Program-made: the position numbers and the translations under genes | Source of the DNA: Frigoribacterium sp. CFBP 13712 | Lineage (GTDB): Bacteria; Actinomycetota; Actinomycetes; Actinomycetales; Microbacteriaceae | Reading direction: 5' to 3' | Assembly (NCBI RefSeq): GCF_014842255.1 | Contig: NZ_JACYVH010000001.1 | Location: 275,264-339,263 of the forward strand | Length of the DNA stretch: 64,000 nucleotides | Notes under the pieces: model-generated | Databases searched by the model: none | What the model was told of the DNA's origin: nothing | What the model saw: only the letters and a program-made list of their open reading frames with translations | In this document: positions 44,020-56,390 of the stretch, piece after piece | How positions within the stretch are numbered: position 1 is the stretch's first letter | Layout of the letters: each line of letters opens with the position of its first letter

Positions 44020-44998
44020 CAAAACAGCCCTGCCCCGCCCGCCGTTCGACCCCGAGTTCGCGCCCTTCCTGGAGGCGATGGAAGCCCGCGGCCGCTTCCG
44101 CCTCGAGACCGCGATGCTGCCGCAGATGCGACAGCTGGACATGAAGGAGGCGCAGCTCGACGAAGGGCTGCGGGCCCGCGGTCTCGAGAGGCGCAGCTTC
44201 ACCGTTCCCGGGCACCTCGGCGAGCCGATCGCCCTCGCGGTCGTCCAACGCATCGGCCGCACCGGGACGGCGGCCTGCGCCTACGCCATCCACGGCGGCG
44301 GGATGATGTTCGGCCACCACCTCGGCAATCTCGACTCGTACGACGACTGGCTGTTGGTGCACGACGTCGTCCTGATCAGCCCCGACTACCGTCTCGCCCC
44401 GGAGCATCCCGACCCGTACCCGGTAGAGGACTGCTACGCCGGCCTGGTCTGGGTCGCCGAGCACGCCGATGAGCTCGGCGTCGACGCCGAGCGGATCGTC
44501 CTGGTCGGCCAGAGCGCCGGAGCCGGGCTGGCGGCGGGCACGGCGCTGCTCGCCCGGGATCGGCGGGGGCCGGCCGTCGTCGGGCAGGTGCTCGTCAGCC
44601 CCATGCTCGACGACCGTGACGCGACGCTCTCCGCCCGGCAGTTCGACGGGGTGGGTGTCGCCGACCGCGAGATGACCCGGTTCGGCTGGGACGCCTACCT
44701 CGGCGACCGTCGCGGAGGTGACGACGTGTCGATCTACGCCGCCCCCGGCCGCGCGAACGACCTGACCGGCCTGCCGCCGGCCTACGTCGACTGCGGCAGC
44801 ACCGAGGTGTTCCGCGACGAGACCGTCGCGTACGCCGGCGCGCTCTGGGCGGCGGGAGTGCAGGCGGAGCTGCACGTGTGGCCGGGGGCGTTCCACGGGT
44901 CCACGAGCATGATGCCGGAGGCGATCCTGTCGCGCCGGGCCGTCACCGCTCTGCGCGACTGGACCGGGCGCCTCCTCGACCCCACGCCCTCGGGATGA
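44012..44998 (+). CDS. Alpha/beta hydrolase, hormone-sensitive-lipase family
   Basis: A 328-residue cytosolic esterase-like enzyme. The oxyanion motif is I-H-G-G-G-M-M near residue 93, the nucleophile elbow G-Q-S-A-G-A-G near 168, and the catalytic His is probably in G-A-F-H-G-S-T near residue 295. All pieces of the triad are in the expected order. The GTG at 44012 overlaps the end of the MFS gene, so the pair is probably translationally coupled. The substrate cannot be read from sequence. Confidence 0.87.
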   Translation: MSDKTALPRPPFDPEFAPFLEAMEARGRFRLETAMLPQMRQLDMKEAQLDEGLRARGLERRSFTVPGHLGEPIALAVVQRIGRTGTAACAYAIHGGGMMFGHHLGNLDSYDDWLLVHDVVLISPDYRLAPEHPDPYPVEDCYAGLVWVAEHADELGVDAERIVLVGQSAGAGLAAGTALLARDRRGPAVVGQVLVSPMLDDRDATLSARQFDGVGVADREMTRFGWDAYLGDRRGGDDVSIYAAPGRANDLTGLPPAYVDCGSTEVFRDETVAYAGALWAAGVQAELHVWPGAFHGSTSMMPEAILSRRAVTALRDWTGRLLDPTPSG

Positions 44999-45038
44999 CT
45001 CGACGGCGCCGCCTGGATCCGCGCGTAGAGTCGCGCCC

Positions 45039-45674
45039 ATGCGCCTCACCAAACTCGAACACGCCTGCCTGATCATCGAGATCGAGGGGCGGCGCCTGGT
45101 CGTCGACCCCGGGTCGTTCGGCTCGCCGATGATCGACGTGGCCGACGTCGACGCCGTCGTCGTGACGCACGAGCACCCCGACCACTGGACGCCCGACCAG
45201 CTCGCCCACCTGCTCGCGACGAACCCCGGCATGACGATCTACGGTCCGGCCGGCGTCGCCTCCGCGGCGGCCGACTTCGACGTCCACGTCGTCGCGGACG
45301 GCGACACGATCGAGGTCGGCCCGTTCGACCTCGCGTTCCACGGTTCGCGTCACGCCGTCATCCACGAGTCGATCCCCGTCATCGACAACGTGGGCGTGCT
45401 CGTCGACGGTCGGCTCTTCTACCCCGGCGACGCGTTCACCGTCCCGCCCGTTCCCGTCGAGATACTCGCCGCGCCCGTGGGCGCCCCGTGGTTGAAGATC
45501 TCGGAGGCCATGGACTACGTCACCGCCGTCGGAGCGACCACCGTGTTCCCCACGCACGAACGCACCCTCAGCGACGCCGGGCTCGCCATGCACTTCGACC
45601 GGCTCCGGTCGAGCGCCGAAGCGGCAGGCGGGCGGGCCGTGCTGCTGGCGGATCACGAATCCCTCGAGATCTGA
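45039..45674 (+). CDS. Metallo-beta-lactamase fold hydrolase (UlaG-like)
   Basis: A 211-residue protein with the metal-binding motif T-H-E-H-P-D-H-W near residue 45 (H-x-H-x-D-H). A further His lies in G-S-R-H-A-V-I-H near 105, an Asp in Y-P-G-D-A near 130, and a final His in P-T-H-E-R near 172. This is the complete set for a binuclear metal centre. Such single-domain proteins resemble UlaG or YtkL-type hydrolases with diverse substrates. It starts 40 bases after the esterase gene. Confidence 0.87.
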   Translation: MRLTKLEHACLIIEIEGRRLVVDPGSFGSPMIDVADVDAVVVTHEHPDHWTPDQLAHLLATNPGMTIYGPAGVASAAADFDVHVVADGDTIEVGPFDLAFHGSRHAVIHESIPVIDNVGVLVDGRLFYPGDAFTVPPVPVEILAAPVGAPWLKISEAMDYVTAVGATTVFPTHERTLSDAGLAMHFDRLRSSAEAAGGRAVLLADHESLEI

Positions 45675-45677
45675 CGC

Positions 45678-45689
45678 CGCGCCTCCTCG
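45678..45689 (-). repeat. Intergenic CGAGGAGGCGCG copy after the MBL-fold gene
   Basis: Four bases past the stop codon, on the opposite strand, with the full 14-mer intact. The nearest minus-strand start codon is far away, so it is not a ribosome-binding site. Confidence 0.85.
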
Positions 45690-45722
45690 GCGAGGTCTCA
45701 GCCGCTCCACCGCCGGACGACG

Positions 45723-45756
45723 GACCGCCCGCCCCCGGATACGGGGGCGGGCGGTC
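45723..45756. terminator. Strong bidirectional terminator between the MBL-fold gene and serA
   Basis: Arms 45723-45737 and 45742-45756 are exact 15-base reverse complements around the tetraloop GATA. The genes on both sides converge on it, serA ending 18 bases away. Confidence 0.88.
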
Positions 45757-45773
45757 AGGGGGGTGTGGTCGGA

Positions 45774-47363
45774 CTAGAGCGTGATGTCGATCTCGCGCAG
45801 CAGCTCGGCGTCGATCGTGACGCGGACCTTCTCGACGAGCTCGTCGGGCGCGGGGCTGTCGATGGTCAGCACGCTGAGCGCCTGGCCGCCGGCGCTGCGA
45901 CGCGCGATCTGCATGCCGGCGATGTTGATGCCCGCCTCGCCGAACTCGCGCCCGTAGACCGCCACGATGCCGGGGCGGTCGCCGTAGACCATGACGAGGT
46001 GGTGCTTCGCGAGCGGCACCTCGACGTCGTAGCCGTTGATCTCGACGATCTTCTCGACCTGCTTCGTGCCGGTCAGCGTGCCCGACACCGAGATCTGCGA
46101 GCCGTCGCTGAGCGAGCCGCGCAGGGTGATGACGTTGCGGTACTCGTCGCTCGCCGGGTCGGTGAGCAGACGGACCGTGATGCCGCGCTGCTCGGCGAGC
46201 AGCGGCGCGTTCACGTAGCTGACCGACTCGCTGACGATGTTGGTGAAGATGCCCTTGAGCGCGGCGAGCTTGAGAACGCTGACGTCGTACTCGACGAGGT
46301 CGCCGCGCACCTCGACGTCGACGCTCGTGAGGGGGCTGTCGGCGAGGCCGGAGAAGACCTGCCCGATCTTCTCGACGAGGCCGATGCCCGGTCGGACGTA
46401 GGGGTCGATGACTCCCCCGGCGACGTTGACGGCGTCGGGGACGAGCTCGCCGCCCAGTGCCTGACGCACCGACCGCGCGACCGAGACGCCGGCCTTCTCC
46501 TGCGCCTCGGACGTCGACGCGCCGAGGTGCGGCGTGACCACGACGTTCTCGAGACCGAGCAGCTTCTGGTCGACGGGGGGCTCGGACACGAACACGTCGA
46601 GGCCCGCACCGGCGATCTCGCCCGTCGTGAGCGCCTCGTACAGGGCGTCCTCGTCGATGAGACCGCCGCGCGCGACGTTCACGACGAACGCGCTCTTCTT
46701 CATCGCCTTCATCTGCTCGAGACCGATCATGCCGGTGGTCTCGGGGGTCTTCGGCATGTGGATCGTGACGAAGTCGGCCGTGGCCAGCAGATCGTCGAGC
46801 GAGAGCAGCGTGACCCCGAGCTGCTGGGCTCGCGCCGGGGTGACGTAGGGGTCGTAGGCGACGACGTTCACGCCGAACGCCTGCAGACGGGCCGTGATCA
46901 GGGCGCCGATCCGACCCAGACCGACGATGCCGACGGTCTTCTCGAACAGCTCGACCCCGGTGTACTTCGAGCGCTTCCACTGACCCTGGGCGAGGGCCGC
47001 GTGAGCGGCGGGGATGTGCCGGGCGAGACTCAGGATGTGCCCGACCGTCAGCTCGGCCGCCGAGATGATGTTCGACGTGGGGGCGTTGACGACCATCACA
47101 CCGGCGGTCGTGGCCGCCTTGATGTCGACGTTGTCGAGGCCGACCCCGGCACGGGCGACGACCTTGAGGTTCGGCGCCGCGGCGATGGCCTCGGCGTCGA
47201 CCTGGGTGGCCGATCGGACGAGCACCGCATCGGCGTCGGCCAGCGCCGTGAGGAGGGCCGGACGATCGGTGCCGTCGACCGATCGCACGTCGAAGTCGGG
47301 GCCGAGGGCCTCGACGGTTGCGGGTGAGAGTTCTTCTGCGATCAACACGACGGGCTTTGCCAC
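45774..47363 (-). CDS. serA: D-3-phosphoglycerate dehydrogenase
   Basis: SerA oxidises 3-phosphoglycerate, committing it to serine. The 529-residue protein is the long type: substrate/NAD domains with G-I-V-G-L-G-R-I-G near residue 145, catalytic Arg in N-V-A-R-G-G-L-I-D and His in V-T-P-H-L-G-A-S-T. An intervening ASB domain and a C-terminal ACT domain (H-H-L-V-M-V-Y-G-D-R-P-G-I-V) follow, where serine feedback usually acts. The GTG at 47363 follows AAGGA by about ten bases and was chosen because homology starts there. Confidence 0.96.
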   Translation of the reverse strand: MAKPVVLIAEELSPATVEALGPDFDVRSVDGTDRPALLTALADADAVLVRSATQVDAEAIAAAPNLKVVARAGVGLDNVDIKAATTAGVMVVNAPTSNIISAAELTVGHILSLARHIPAAHAALAQGQWKRSKYTGVELFEKTVGIVGLGRIGALITARLQAFGVNVVAYDPYVTPARAQQLGVTLLSLDDLLATADFVTIHMPKTPETTGMIGLEQMKAMKKSAFVVNVARGGLIDEDALYEALTTGEIAGAGLDVFVSEPPVDQKLLGLENVVVTPHLGASTSEAQEKAGVSVARSVRQALGGELVPDAVNVAGGVIDPYVRPGIGLVEKIGQVFSGLADSPLTSVDVEVRGDLVEYDVSVLKLAALKGIFTNIVSESVSYVNAPLLAEQRGITVRLLTDPASDEYRNVITLRGSLSDGSQISVSGTLTGTKQVEKIVEINGYDVEVPLAKHHLVMVYGDRPGIVAVYGREFGEAGINIAGMQIARRSAGGQALSVLTIDSPAPDELVEKVRVTIDAELLREIDITL

Positions 47364-47479
47364 GGAGACGATGTCCTTAAAGAGAGAGTCGGGGGGACGG
47401 CCGCGACGCGCCGTGGGCGCGGCTGTCGTCACTCTATCGACTCCGCCGACGTGTGACGCCCCGGGTCGGCCCGGCGGCG

Positions 47480-47863
47480 TCAGACGCTCTGGACGTACGC
47501 CGTGATCGTCAGGCTGAGGGCGGCCACCGCCGCGAGACCAGCGAGCAGGACCAGCGCCACGACGGGCAGCGGCCGACGGCGGACCACGACGAGCGCGGCG
47601 ACGAAGGCCGCGGGCGGCAGCGCCACGTTCGCGATCAGGGCGAACCACGGCGGCGACGCCACGAGACCGTCGAGCCCGTTCTCGGCGTAGAAGTCGTTGT
47701 TGGCGTATCGCGCCTGCCCCGGCACGGAGACCAGGTTCGTGACGGCCTCGAACAGGTCGTAGGCGAACAGCAGACCGAACAGCACGACGAGGGCGACGAA
47801 CACCACCGAGGAGGCGCGGTCGCGTCGGGTGCCGACCGTCGCCCCGGCGGAGGCCCGGCTCAT
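47480..47863 (-). CDS. Small three-helix membrane protein, function unknown
   Basis: A 127-residue protein with three hydrophobic segments at about residues 20-42, 65-90 and 97-120 and no recognised family. The ATG at 47863 overlaps the stop of the next upstream membrane protein as ATGA. Its N-terminal codons include a copy of the dispersed word, translated Arg-Ala-Ser-Ser just ahead of the first helix. Coupling to the mtlD transcript is the only clue to a role. Confidence 0.7.
   Translation of the reverse strand: MSRASAGATVGTRRDRASSVVFVALVVLFGLLFAYDLFEAVTNLVSVPGQARYANNDFYAENGLDGLVASPPWFALIANVALPPAAFVAALVVVRRRPLPVVALVLLAGLAAVAALSLTITAYVQSV
47807..47818 (+). repeat. CGAGGAGGCGCG copy in a small membrane protein gene
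   Basis: Opposite to the coding strand and translated Arg-Ala-Ser-Ser at the cytoplasmic edge of the first helix. The full 14-mer is intact. Confidence 0.8.
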
Positions 47864-48306
47864 GCGCCCGCGCCGATCAGGAGGGGCCAGGGGGCGACGA
47901 CCAGGGCGCCGACGATCATGGCGAGGATGCGTCGGCGCGTGGCCGTGGCGGGCACGAGCACGATCGACGAGACGAACCAGAGCGCCGGCGCCGCCACCGC
48001 CAGGAGCACGCCGAACCGCCACAGGCCCGTCGCGACGGGGGTGGCGAAGGTGTACCCGAAGCGCCCGACGAGCGCGACCCAGCCGACGGAGCAGAGCAGG
48101 AAGACCCCGCCGAGCACCCCGTGGGCGATCAGCGACGCCGAGCTCATCGGCCGGACGGCGTCCGGATCGTCGTCGAGGTCGCCCTCGGATCCGATCGTCG
48201 AGGCGTCGCGAGAGGGCCCGTCGATGTGGCTGGCGTCGAGCTCGTCGCCCCAGCTCAGCGCGTCGTCGTCTCCGTGGTCGAGTGCGCCGGGGCCGCTCGG
48301 CGTCAT
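47860..48306 (-). CDS. Small membrane protein with acidic N-terminus, function unknown
   Basis: A 148-residue protein with an Asp/Ser/Gly-rich hydrophilic N-terminus of about 50 residues. Three hydrophobic helices follow at about 58-82, 93-113 and 122-145. The ATG at 48306 overlaps the mtlD stop as ATGA, and its own stop overlaps the next membrane gene. I recognise no domain. A similar pair of helical proteins need not be related to mannitol use. Confidence 0.7.
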   Translation of the reverse strand: MTPSGPGALDHGDDDALSWGDELDASHIDGPSRDASTIGSEGDLDDDPDAVRPMSSASLIAHGVLGGVFLLCSVGWVALVGRFGYTFATPVATGLWRFGVLLAVAAPALWFVSSIVLVPATATRRRILAMIVGALVVAPWPLLIGAGA

Positions 48307-49442
48307 GCCGACGTCTTGGCGGCCACCGCGTCGCGCAGAGCCGGGAAGAGCGGGTGGTCGGCGAGGACCCCCGTGAGCGTCGTCGTCAGCTCGTCGACGC
48401 CGAGACCCGAGACGAGCAGCGCCTGCAGCTCGACGCTCTCGACGTCGTCGGCCACGGAGAAGTCGAGGGCGGCACCGACGGCGCGGACGAGCGCCTCGGA
48501 GGGCAGCCCGCGCTCGGCGAGCTGGGCCGCGGGACCCACGAACCGCTCGTGCCGGCTGAGCTTGCGGAGCGGGTTGCGCCCCACCCGCTCGGTCGTGTCG
48601 GGAAGGTGCGGGTTCGCGATGCGCACCAGGTTCTTCTCGATGTAGGCCTGCTGCGCGTCGGCCTCGAGCCCGTGCTTGGCGACGAGGAGGGACTTGGTCT
48701 CGGCGAGCACGCCCCGCACCTCGGCCATGACCTCGGCGTCGTCGAGGGCCTCGCGGATGCTCGTGAGACCGCGACGGAACCCGTGGTACGCCGCCGCGGC
48801 GTGGGCGGTGTTGACGGTGAAGAGCTTGCGCTCGATGAACGGCTCGAGGTCGTCGACCCAGGTGACGCCCTCGATCTCGGGTCGGTCGGCGCCGAACGGC
48901 GTGCTCTCGACGACCCACTCGAAGAACGACTCGATGGTGACGTCGAGCGTGCCGCCGGCCTGCTCGGGGACGATGCGGTCGATGGCGCAGTTGGCGAAGA
49001 CGGCGTTCTCGGCGGGGTCGTGCTCGCGCACGGCGGCGGCCAGCGAGTCGGTCGCGTTGATGGCGTTCTCGCAGGCGATGACCGCGAGGGCCGGGCGGTC
49101 GGCGTCTCGGGCGGCGAGGCCCTTCGCGATGACCGGGGCGACGAACGGCAGGATGCGCGCGCCCACCGCGGTCGTGACGATGTCGGCGGCCGCGATCTCG
49201 GCGACCAGCGCCTCCTCGTCGGAGCGGCTGTTGATCGCCCGGTAGCCGTCGACGACGGTGGTGCGGCTGTCTTCGCCGACCTCGTGCACCTCGAACGACG
49301 ACTGCGACTGCAACGAGCCGATGAGGTCGTCGTTCACGTCGGCGAACACGACCTCGTATCCGCTCGCATGGAGGAACTGGGCCACGAAGCCGCGGCCGAT
49401 GTTGCCGGCGCCGAAGTGGACTGCTGTCTTGCGATCTGCCAT
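48303..49442 (-). CDS. mtlD: Mannitol-1-phosphate 5-dehydrogenase
   Basis: MtlD interconverts mannitol 1-phosphate and fructose 6-phosphate with NAD. The 379-residue protein begins with the NAD motif V-H-F-G-A-G-N-I-G-R-G-F. It has the catalytic-domain segment E-R-K-L-F-T-V-N-T-A-H-A near residue 205, which includes the conserved Lys and His. No mannitol PTS (mtlA) or regulator lies in the window, so the gene stands alone with two coupled membrane proteins. Mannitol 1-phosphate could be imported by a distant PTS or made as an osmolyte precursor; sequence does not decide. Confidence 0.92.
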   Translation of the reverse strand: MADRKTAVHFGAGNIGRGFVAQFLHASGYEVVFADVNDDLIGSLQSQSSFEVHEVGEDSRTTVVDGYRAINSRSDEEALVAEIAAADIVTTAVGARILPFVAPVIAKGLAARDADRPALAVIACENAINATDSLAAAVREHDPAENAVFANCAIDRIVPEQAGGTLDVTIESFFEWVVESTPFGADRPEIEGVTWVDDLEPFIERKLFTVNTAHAAAAYHGFRRGLTSIREALDDAEVMAEVRGVLAETKSLLVAKHGLEADAQQAYIEKNLVRIANPHLPDTTERVGRNPLRKLSRHERFVGPAAQLAERGLPSEALVRAVGAALDFSVADDVESVELQALLVSGLGVDELTTTLTGVLADHPLFPALRDAVAAKTSA

Positions 49443-49484
49443 GCCTTAGATCATGCCACGGCGAGGCCGACCGGGCGGACGCCG

Positions 49485-49518
49485 CGAGGGCCCCGCACCG
49501 GGCGGTGCGAGGCCCTCG
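49485..49518 (-). terminator. Terminator hairpin after ilvC
   Basis: Arms 49485-49499 and 49504-49518 pair over 15 positions with one mismatch around a four-base loop. It begins about 28 bases past the ilvC stop and lies ahead of mtlD on the same strand, separating the two units. Confidence 0.78.
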
Positions 49519-49546
49519 TGGGGTGACTCGGTGACGAGACGGGCGA

Positions 49547-53051
<3,505 letters not shown>

Positions 53052-53132
53052 CGGAGCCGGGTTCCTCTTCGTGATGATGTGACGGTGATGACGGGGTGTC
53101 GCCGCTGACGGTCGAGCCCTGGCCGCCGTGCC

Positions 53133-53169
53133 GGCGGTCTCGGTGGGCCGACCCCCACCGAGGACCGCC
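53133..53169 (-). promoter_or_regulatory. Hairpin in the ilvD-ilvB gap, possible terminator or attenuator
   Basis: Left arm 53133-53147 pairs with right arm 53154-53169 over 15 base pairs with one bulged base and a six-base loop. It begins 14 bases past the ilvD stop, about 80 bases ahead of the ilvB start. It could end ilvD transcription or attenuate ilvBN. I found no convincing short leader peptide rich in Leu, Val or Ile upstream of it, so classical attenuation is not shown. Confidence 0.55.
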
Positions 53170-53182
53170 CGGGAGGCGCGGC

Positions 53183-54895
53183 CTAGTAGGTGACGGCGCC
53201 TTCCGCTGCGGAGCGGACCTGGCGTGCGTACTTGGCGAGGACACCGCGGGTGTATCGCGGCGGGAGGGGCTCCCAGCCGTCGCGGCGGGAGACGAGCTCA
53301 GCCGGATCGACGAGTAGGTCGATCGAGCGAGCGGCGATATCGACCCGAATCAGATCACCATCGCGCACGAAGGCGATCGGACCTGCGTCGACCGCTTCGG
53401 GTGCTATGTGGCCGATGCACAGGCCGGTTGTGCCGCCTGAGAATCGTCCGTCCGTCAAGAGTAGTACATCTTTTCCGAGCCCTGCGCCCTTGATGGCGGC
53501 CGTGATGGCGAGCATCTCGCGCATGCCCGGCCCGCCCTTGGGGCCCTCGTACCGGATGACGACGACGTCGCCGGCCTCGATGCGGCCCTCCGTCAGGGCG
53601 TCCATGGCCCCGCGCTCGCGCTCGAAGACCTTGGCCGGGCCCTGGAAGACCTCGGCGTCGAAGCCGGCGGTCTTGACGACGGCGCCCTCGGGGGCGAAGG
53701 TGCCGCTCAGCACCGTCAGCCCGCCGGTCGCGTGGATCGGGTTGTCGAGGGTGCGGAGCACCTCGCCGTCGAGGGGCTTCGGCTTGATCGCCTCGAGGTT
53801 CTCGGCGACCGTCTTGCCGGTGACCGTGAGGCAGTCGCCGTGCAGCAGCCCGGCGTCGAGCAGGGCCTTCATGACGACGGGCACACCGCCCATCCGGTCG
53901 ACGTCGTTCATGACGTACTTGCCGAAGGGCTTGAGGTCGCCGATGTGCGGCACCTTGTCGCCGATGCGGTTGAAGTCGTCGATGGTGAGGTCGACCTCGG
54001 CCTCGTAGGCGATGGCGAGCAGGTGCAGCACGACGTTCGTCGAGCCGCCGAAGGCCATGGCGACCGCGATGGCGTTCTCGAAGGCCTTCTTCGTGAGGAT
54101 GTCGCGCGTCGTGATGCCGAGCCGGAGCATCTCGACGACCGCCTCGCCCGAGCGGTGGGCGAAGTAGTCGCGACGACGGTCGGCCGAGGGCGGGGCGGCG
54201 GAGCCGGGGAGGCTCATGCCGAGGGCCTCGGCGACGCTCGCCATGGTGTTGGCGGTGTACATGCCGCCGCAGGCGCCTTCGCCCGGGACGATCGCGCACT
54301 CGATGGCCTTGAGGTCCTCTTCGCCGATCGTGCCGGCCTTGTAGGCGCCGACGGCCTCGAACGAGTCGATGATCGTCACGTTCTTCTCGGTGCCGTCGCT
54401 GAGCTTGACCCAGCCGGGGGCGACGCTGCCCGCGTAGAGGAACACGCTGGCCAGGTCGAGGCGCGCGGCGGCCATCAGCATGCCCGGCAGCGACTTGTCG
54501 CAGCCGGCGAGGAGGACCGAGCCGTCGAGGCGCTCGGCGTTCATGACGACCTCGACGCTGTCCGCGATGACCTCGCGCGACACGAGCGAGAAGTGCATGC
54601 CCTCGTGCCCCATAGAGATGCCGTCCGAGACGGACACCGTGCCGAACTGCAACGGGTAGCCGCCGCCCGAGTGCACGCCCTCCTTGGCACCCTGCGCGAG
54701 ACGATCGAGCGACAGGTTGCAGGGGGTGATCTCGTTCCAGCTGCTGGCGATGCCGATCTGGGGTTTGTCCCAGTCGGCGTCGCCCATCCCGACGGCACGG
54801 AGCATGCCCCGGGAGGTCGTGGCTTCGACGCCGTCGGTGACGACTCGGCTCCGCGGTTTGATGTCGATCCCTACCGGGGTGTCCTTCTCTGGCAT
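53183..54895 (-). CDS. ilvD: Dihydroxy-acid dehydratase
   Basis: IlvD dehydrates the dihydroxy acids to the keto acids of valine and isoleucine with an Fe-S cluster. The 570-residue protein has the cluster cysteines in [15 protein letters not shown] and [22 protein letters not shown] near the C-terminus is also present. Of the four ilv genes it is the first transcribed and is separated from ilvB by 131 bases. The Mrp operon ends 54 bases upstream of it on the same strand. Confidence 0.97.
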   Translation of the reverse strand: MPEKDTPVGIDIKPRSRVVTDGVEATTSRGMLRAVGMGDADWDKPQIGIASSWNEITPCNLSLDRLAQGAKEGVHSGGGYPLQFGTVSVSDGISMGHEGMHFSLVSREVIADSVEVVMNAERLDGSVLLAGCDKSLPGMLMAAARLDLASVFLYAGSVAPGWVKLSDGTEKNVTIIDSFEAVGAYKAGTIGEEDLKAIECAIVPGEGACGGMYTANTMASVAEALGMSLPGSAAPPSADRRRDYFAHRSGEAVVEMLRLGITTRDILTKKAFENAIAVAMAFGGSTNVVLHLLAIAYEAEVDLTIDDFNRIGDKVPHIGDLKPFGKYVMNDVDRMGGVPVVMKALLDAGLLHGDCLTVTGKTVAENLEAIKPKPLDGEVLRTLDNPIHATGGLTVLSGTFAPEGAVVKTAGFDAEVFQGPAKVFERERGAMDALTEGRIEAGDVVVIRYEGPKGGPGMREMLAITAAIKGAGLGKDVLLLTDGRFSGGTTGLCIGHIAPEAVDAGPIAFVRDGDLIRVDIAARSIDLLVDPAELVSRRDGWEPLPPRYTRGVLAKYARQVRSAAEGAVTY

Positions 54896-54949
54896 GGGTC
54901 GAGTTTAGGGCGTGACGACGTGTGCTCCGTCCACCCGGGCCGGGGGCGG

Positions 54950-55513
54950 TCAGAGCCCGTCGGAACCGCCTCGTCGGTCGTCGCCGGCCTGCCGCGGCAG
55001 GCCCTCCGAGTCGCGTTCGACGGGACCGTCGCCGTCGGCCGTGGAGTGGTCGCCCACGCCCTCGACGCGGTCCATCTCGACGGCCAGGGCGTCGGCGGAT
55101 CCGACCGGGAGGTCGGTGACGTCGATGTCGGCGTCGTCGCTCTCGACCGTCTCGGCGAGCTCGCCCGCCGCACGGGCCACGGCCTCGTCGAGCTCGTCGA
55201 CGACGAGCTGATCGCGCCGGAGGTCGCCGTTCCGGTAGCCGGCGCGCCCGATCATGTGAGCCGAGATGGGCGCCGTCAGCATCTGGAACACGAGCACCAC
55301 GAGGAGGGACGCGATGGTGCCGACGGTGTGCTGGTCGAGCGCGATGGCGGCGAGCACGAGGATGAGCCCGAAGATCTGCGGCTTGGTCGCGGCGTGCATC
55401 CGCGAGAGCGCGTCGGGGAACCGGAGCAGACCGATGCCCGCGGCGAGCGAGAGCAGCGCACCGGCGATGAGCAGGACGGACGACGCGATGTCGTAGACGG
55501 GCTGGGGGATCAT
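54950..55513 (-). CDS. mrpG: Mrp antiporter subunit G
   Basis: MrpG is a small three-helix subunit of the Mrp Na+(K+)/H+ antiporter. The membrane part matches the family: L-R-F-P-D-A-L-S-R-M-H-A-A-T-K near residue 30-45 and L-V-F-Q-M-L-T-A-P-I-S-A-H near 85. At 187 residues it is longer than the usual 110-120 because of an acidic, Asp/Glu/Gly-rich cytoplasmic tail of about 80 residues. The ATG at 55513 overlaps the mrpF stop. It is the last gene of the Mrp operon. Confidence 0.92.
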   Translation of the reverse strand: MIPQPVYDIASSVLLIAGALLSLAAGIGLLRFPDALSRMHAATKPQIFGLILVLAAIALDQHTVGTIASLLVVLVFQMLTAPISAHMIGRAGYRNGDLRRDQLVVDELDEAVARAAGELAETVESDDADIDVTDLPVGSADALAVEMDRVEGVGDHSTADGDGPVERDSEGLPRQAGDDRRGGSDGL

Positions 55514-55773
55514 GACGGGTCCTGCCTGGAGACGTACCGGGCCACCGTGATCGATCCGAACACCGCCGACAGCGCGAGCACGATGATCACGGGGATCGTG
55601 CGGGTGTGCCCCGAGAAGACCATGTCGGCCGCGAGCACGCAGATGAGCGTCGTCAGCAGCATGTCGGAGGCGATCATGCGGTCCAGGATCGACGGACCCC
55701 GGACGATGCGGATCACCGAGGCGAGACCGGCGAAGGCGAACAGCGCGCCCACGACGTATTCGACGACGATCAT
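55510..55773 (-). CDS. mrpF: Mrp antiporter subunit F
   Basis: An 87-residue three-helix protein with the family stretch R-I-V-R-G-P-S-I-L-D-R-M-I-A-S-D, whose Asp residues are important in other Mrp systems. Both ends overlap neighbours by ATGA (mrpE before, mrpG after). Confidence 0.93.
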   Translation of the reverse strand: MIVVEYVVGALFAFAGLASVIRIVRGPSILDRMIASDMLLTTLICVLAADMVFSGHTRTIPVIIVLALSAVFGSITVARYVSRQDPS

Positions 55774-56390
55774 GAGGGACCCCCTTCGGAGGACGAGGAC
55801 GGGGACACCGGGTCGTGCACCTCGGCGGCGGCCGGCGTGCCGTCGGCGATCCGCCGGAGATCGTCGGTGCTGCCCAGCACGCGGGCGATCCTCTTCTCGA
55901 CGACCAGCACGCCCGACCGGACCGCCTCGACCTCGTCGGCGTCGGAGACGCCGAGAGCGTGCAGGTAGAGGATCGACCGCTCACGATCGGCCTCGACGAC
56001 GAGCGAACCGGGGACGAGCGAGATGGCCTCGGCCACCAGCGTCATGATGAAGTCCGACCGCGTGTGCAGCTGGACGGCGACGATGGCGTTCGAGTGGACC
56101 CCCCGGGGGCCCACGGCCTGCCAGGCCACCTGCACCGACGCGCGCACGAGATCGACGACGAAGTGCGCCAGGAACACGAGCGCGTACCAGATGTTGAACC
56201 GGCCGCTCAGCTCGACCGGGGGCAGGAAGAACACCCGGGTGACCAGGAGGGCCACCGCGACACCCGTGACGAAGGCGAGCACCGTGAACTGGCTCCACAG
56301 GCACATCCACAGCACGACGAGGCCGATCAGCAACGGCATCTGACGGGCGAGGCTGCGACCCACCTCGCGGCGTGACGGGCGACCGGTCAT
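55770..56390 (-). CDS. mrpE: Mrp antiporter subunit E
   Basis: A 206-residue subunit with two or three N-terminal helices (residues 17-55 and 65-90) and then the conserved cytoplasmic domain: R-S-D-F-I-M-T-L-V-A-E-A-I-S-L-V-P-G-S-L-V near 120-140 and L-H-A-L-G near 155. The C-terminus is Ser/Pro rich. The ATG at 56390 overlaps the mrpD stop and the stop overlaps mrpF. Confidence 0.93.
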   Translation of the reverse strand: MTGRPSRREVGRSLARQMPLLIGLVVLWMCLWSQFTVLAFVTGVAVALLVTRVFFLPPVELSGRFNIWYALVFLAHFVVDLVRASVQVAWQAVGPRGVHSNAIVAVQLHTRSDFIMTLVAEAISLVPGSLVVEADRERSILYLHALGVSDADEVEAVRSGVLVVEKRIARVLGSTDDLRRIADGTPAAAEVHDPVSPSSSSEGGPS

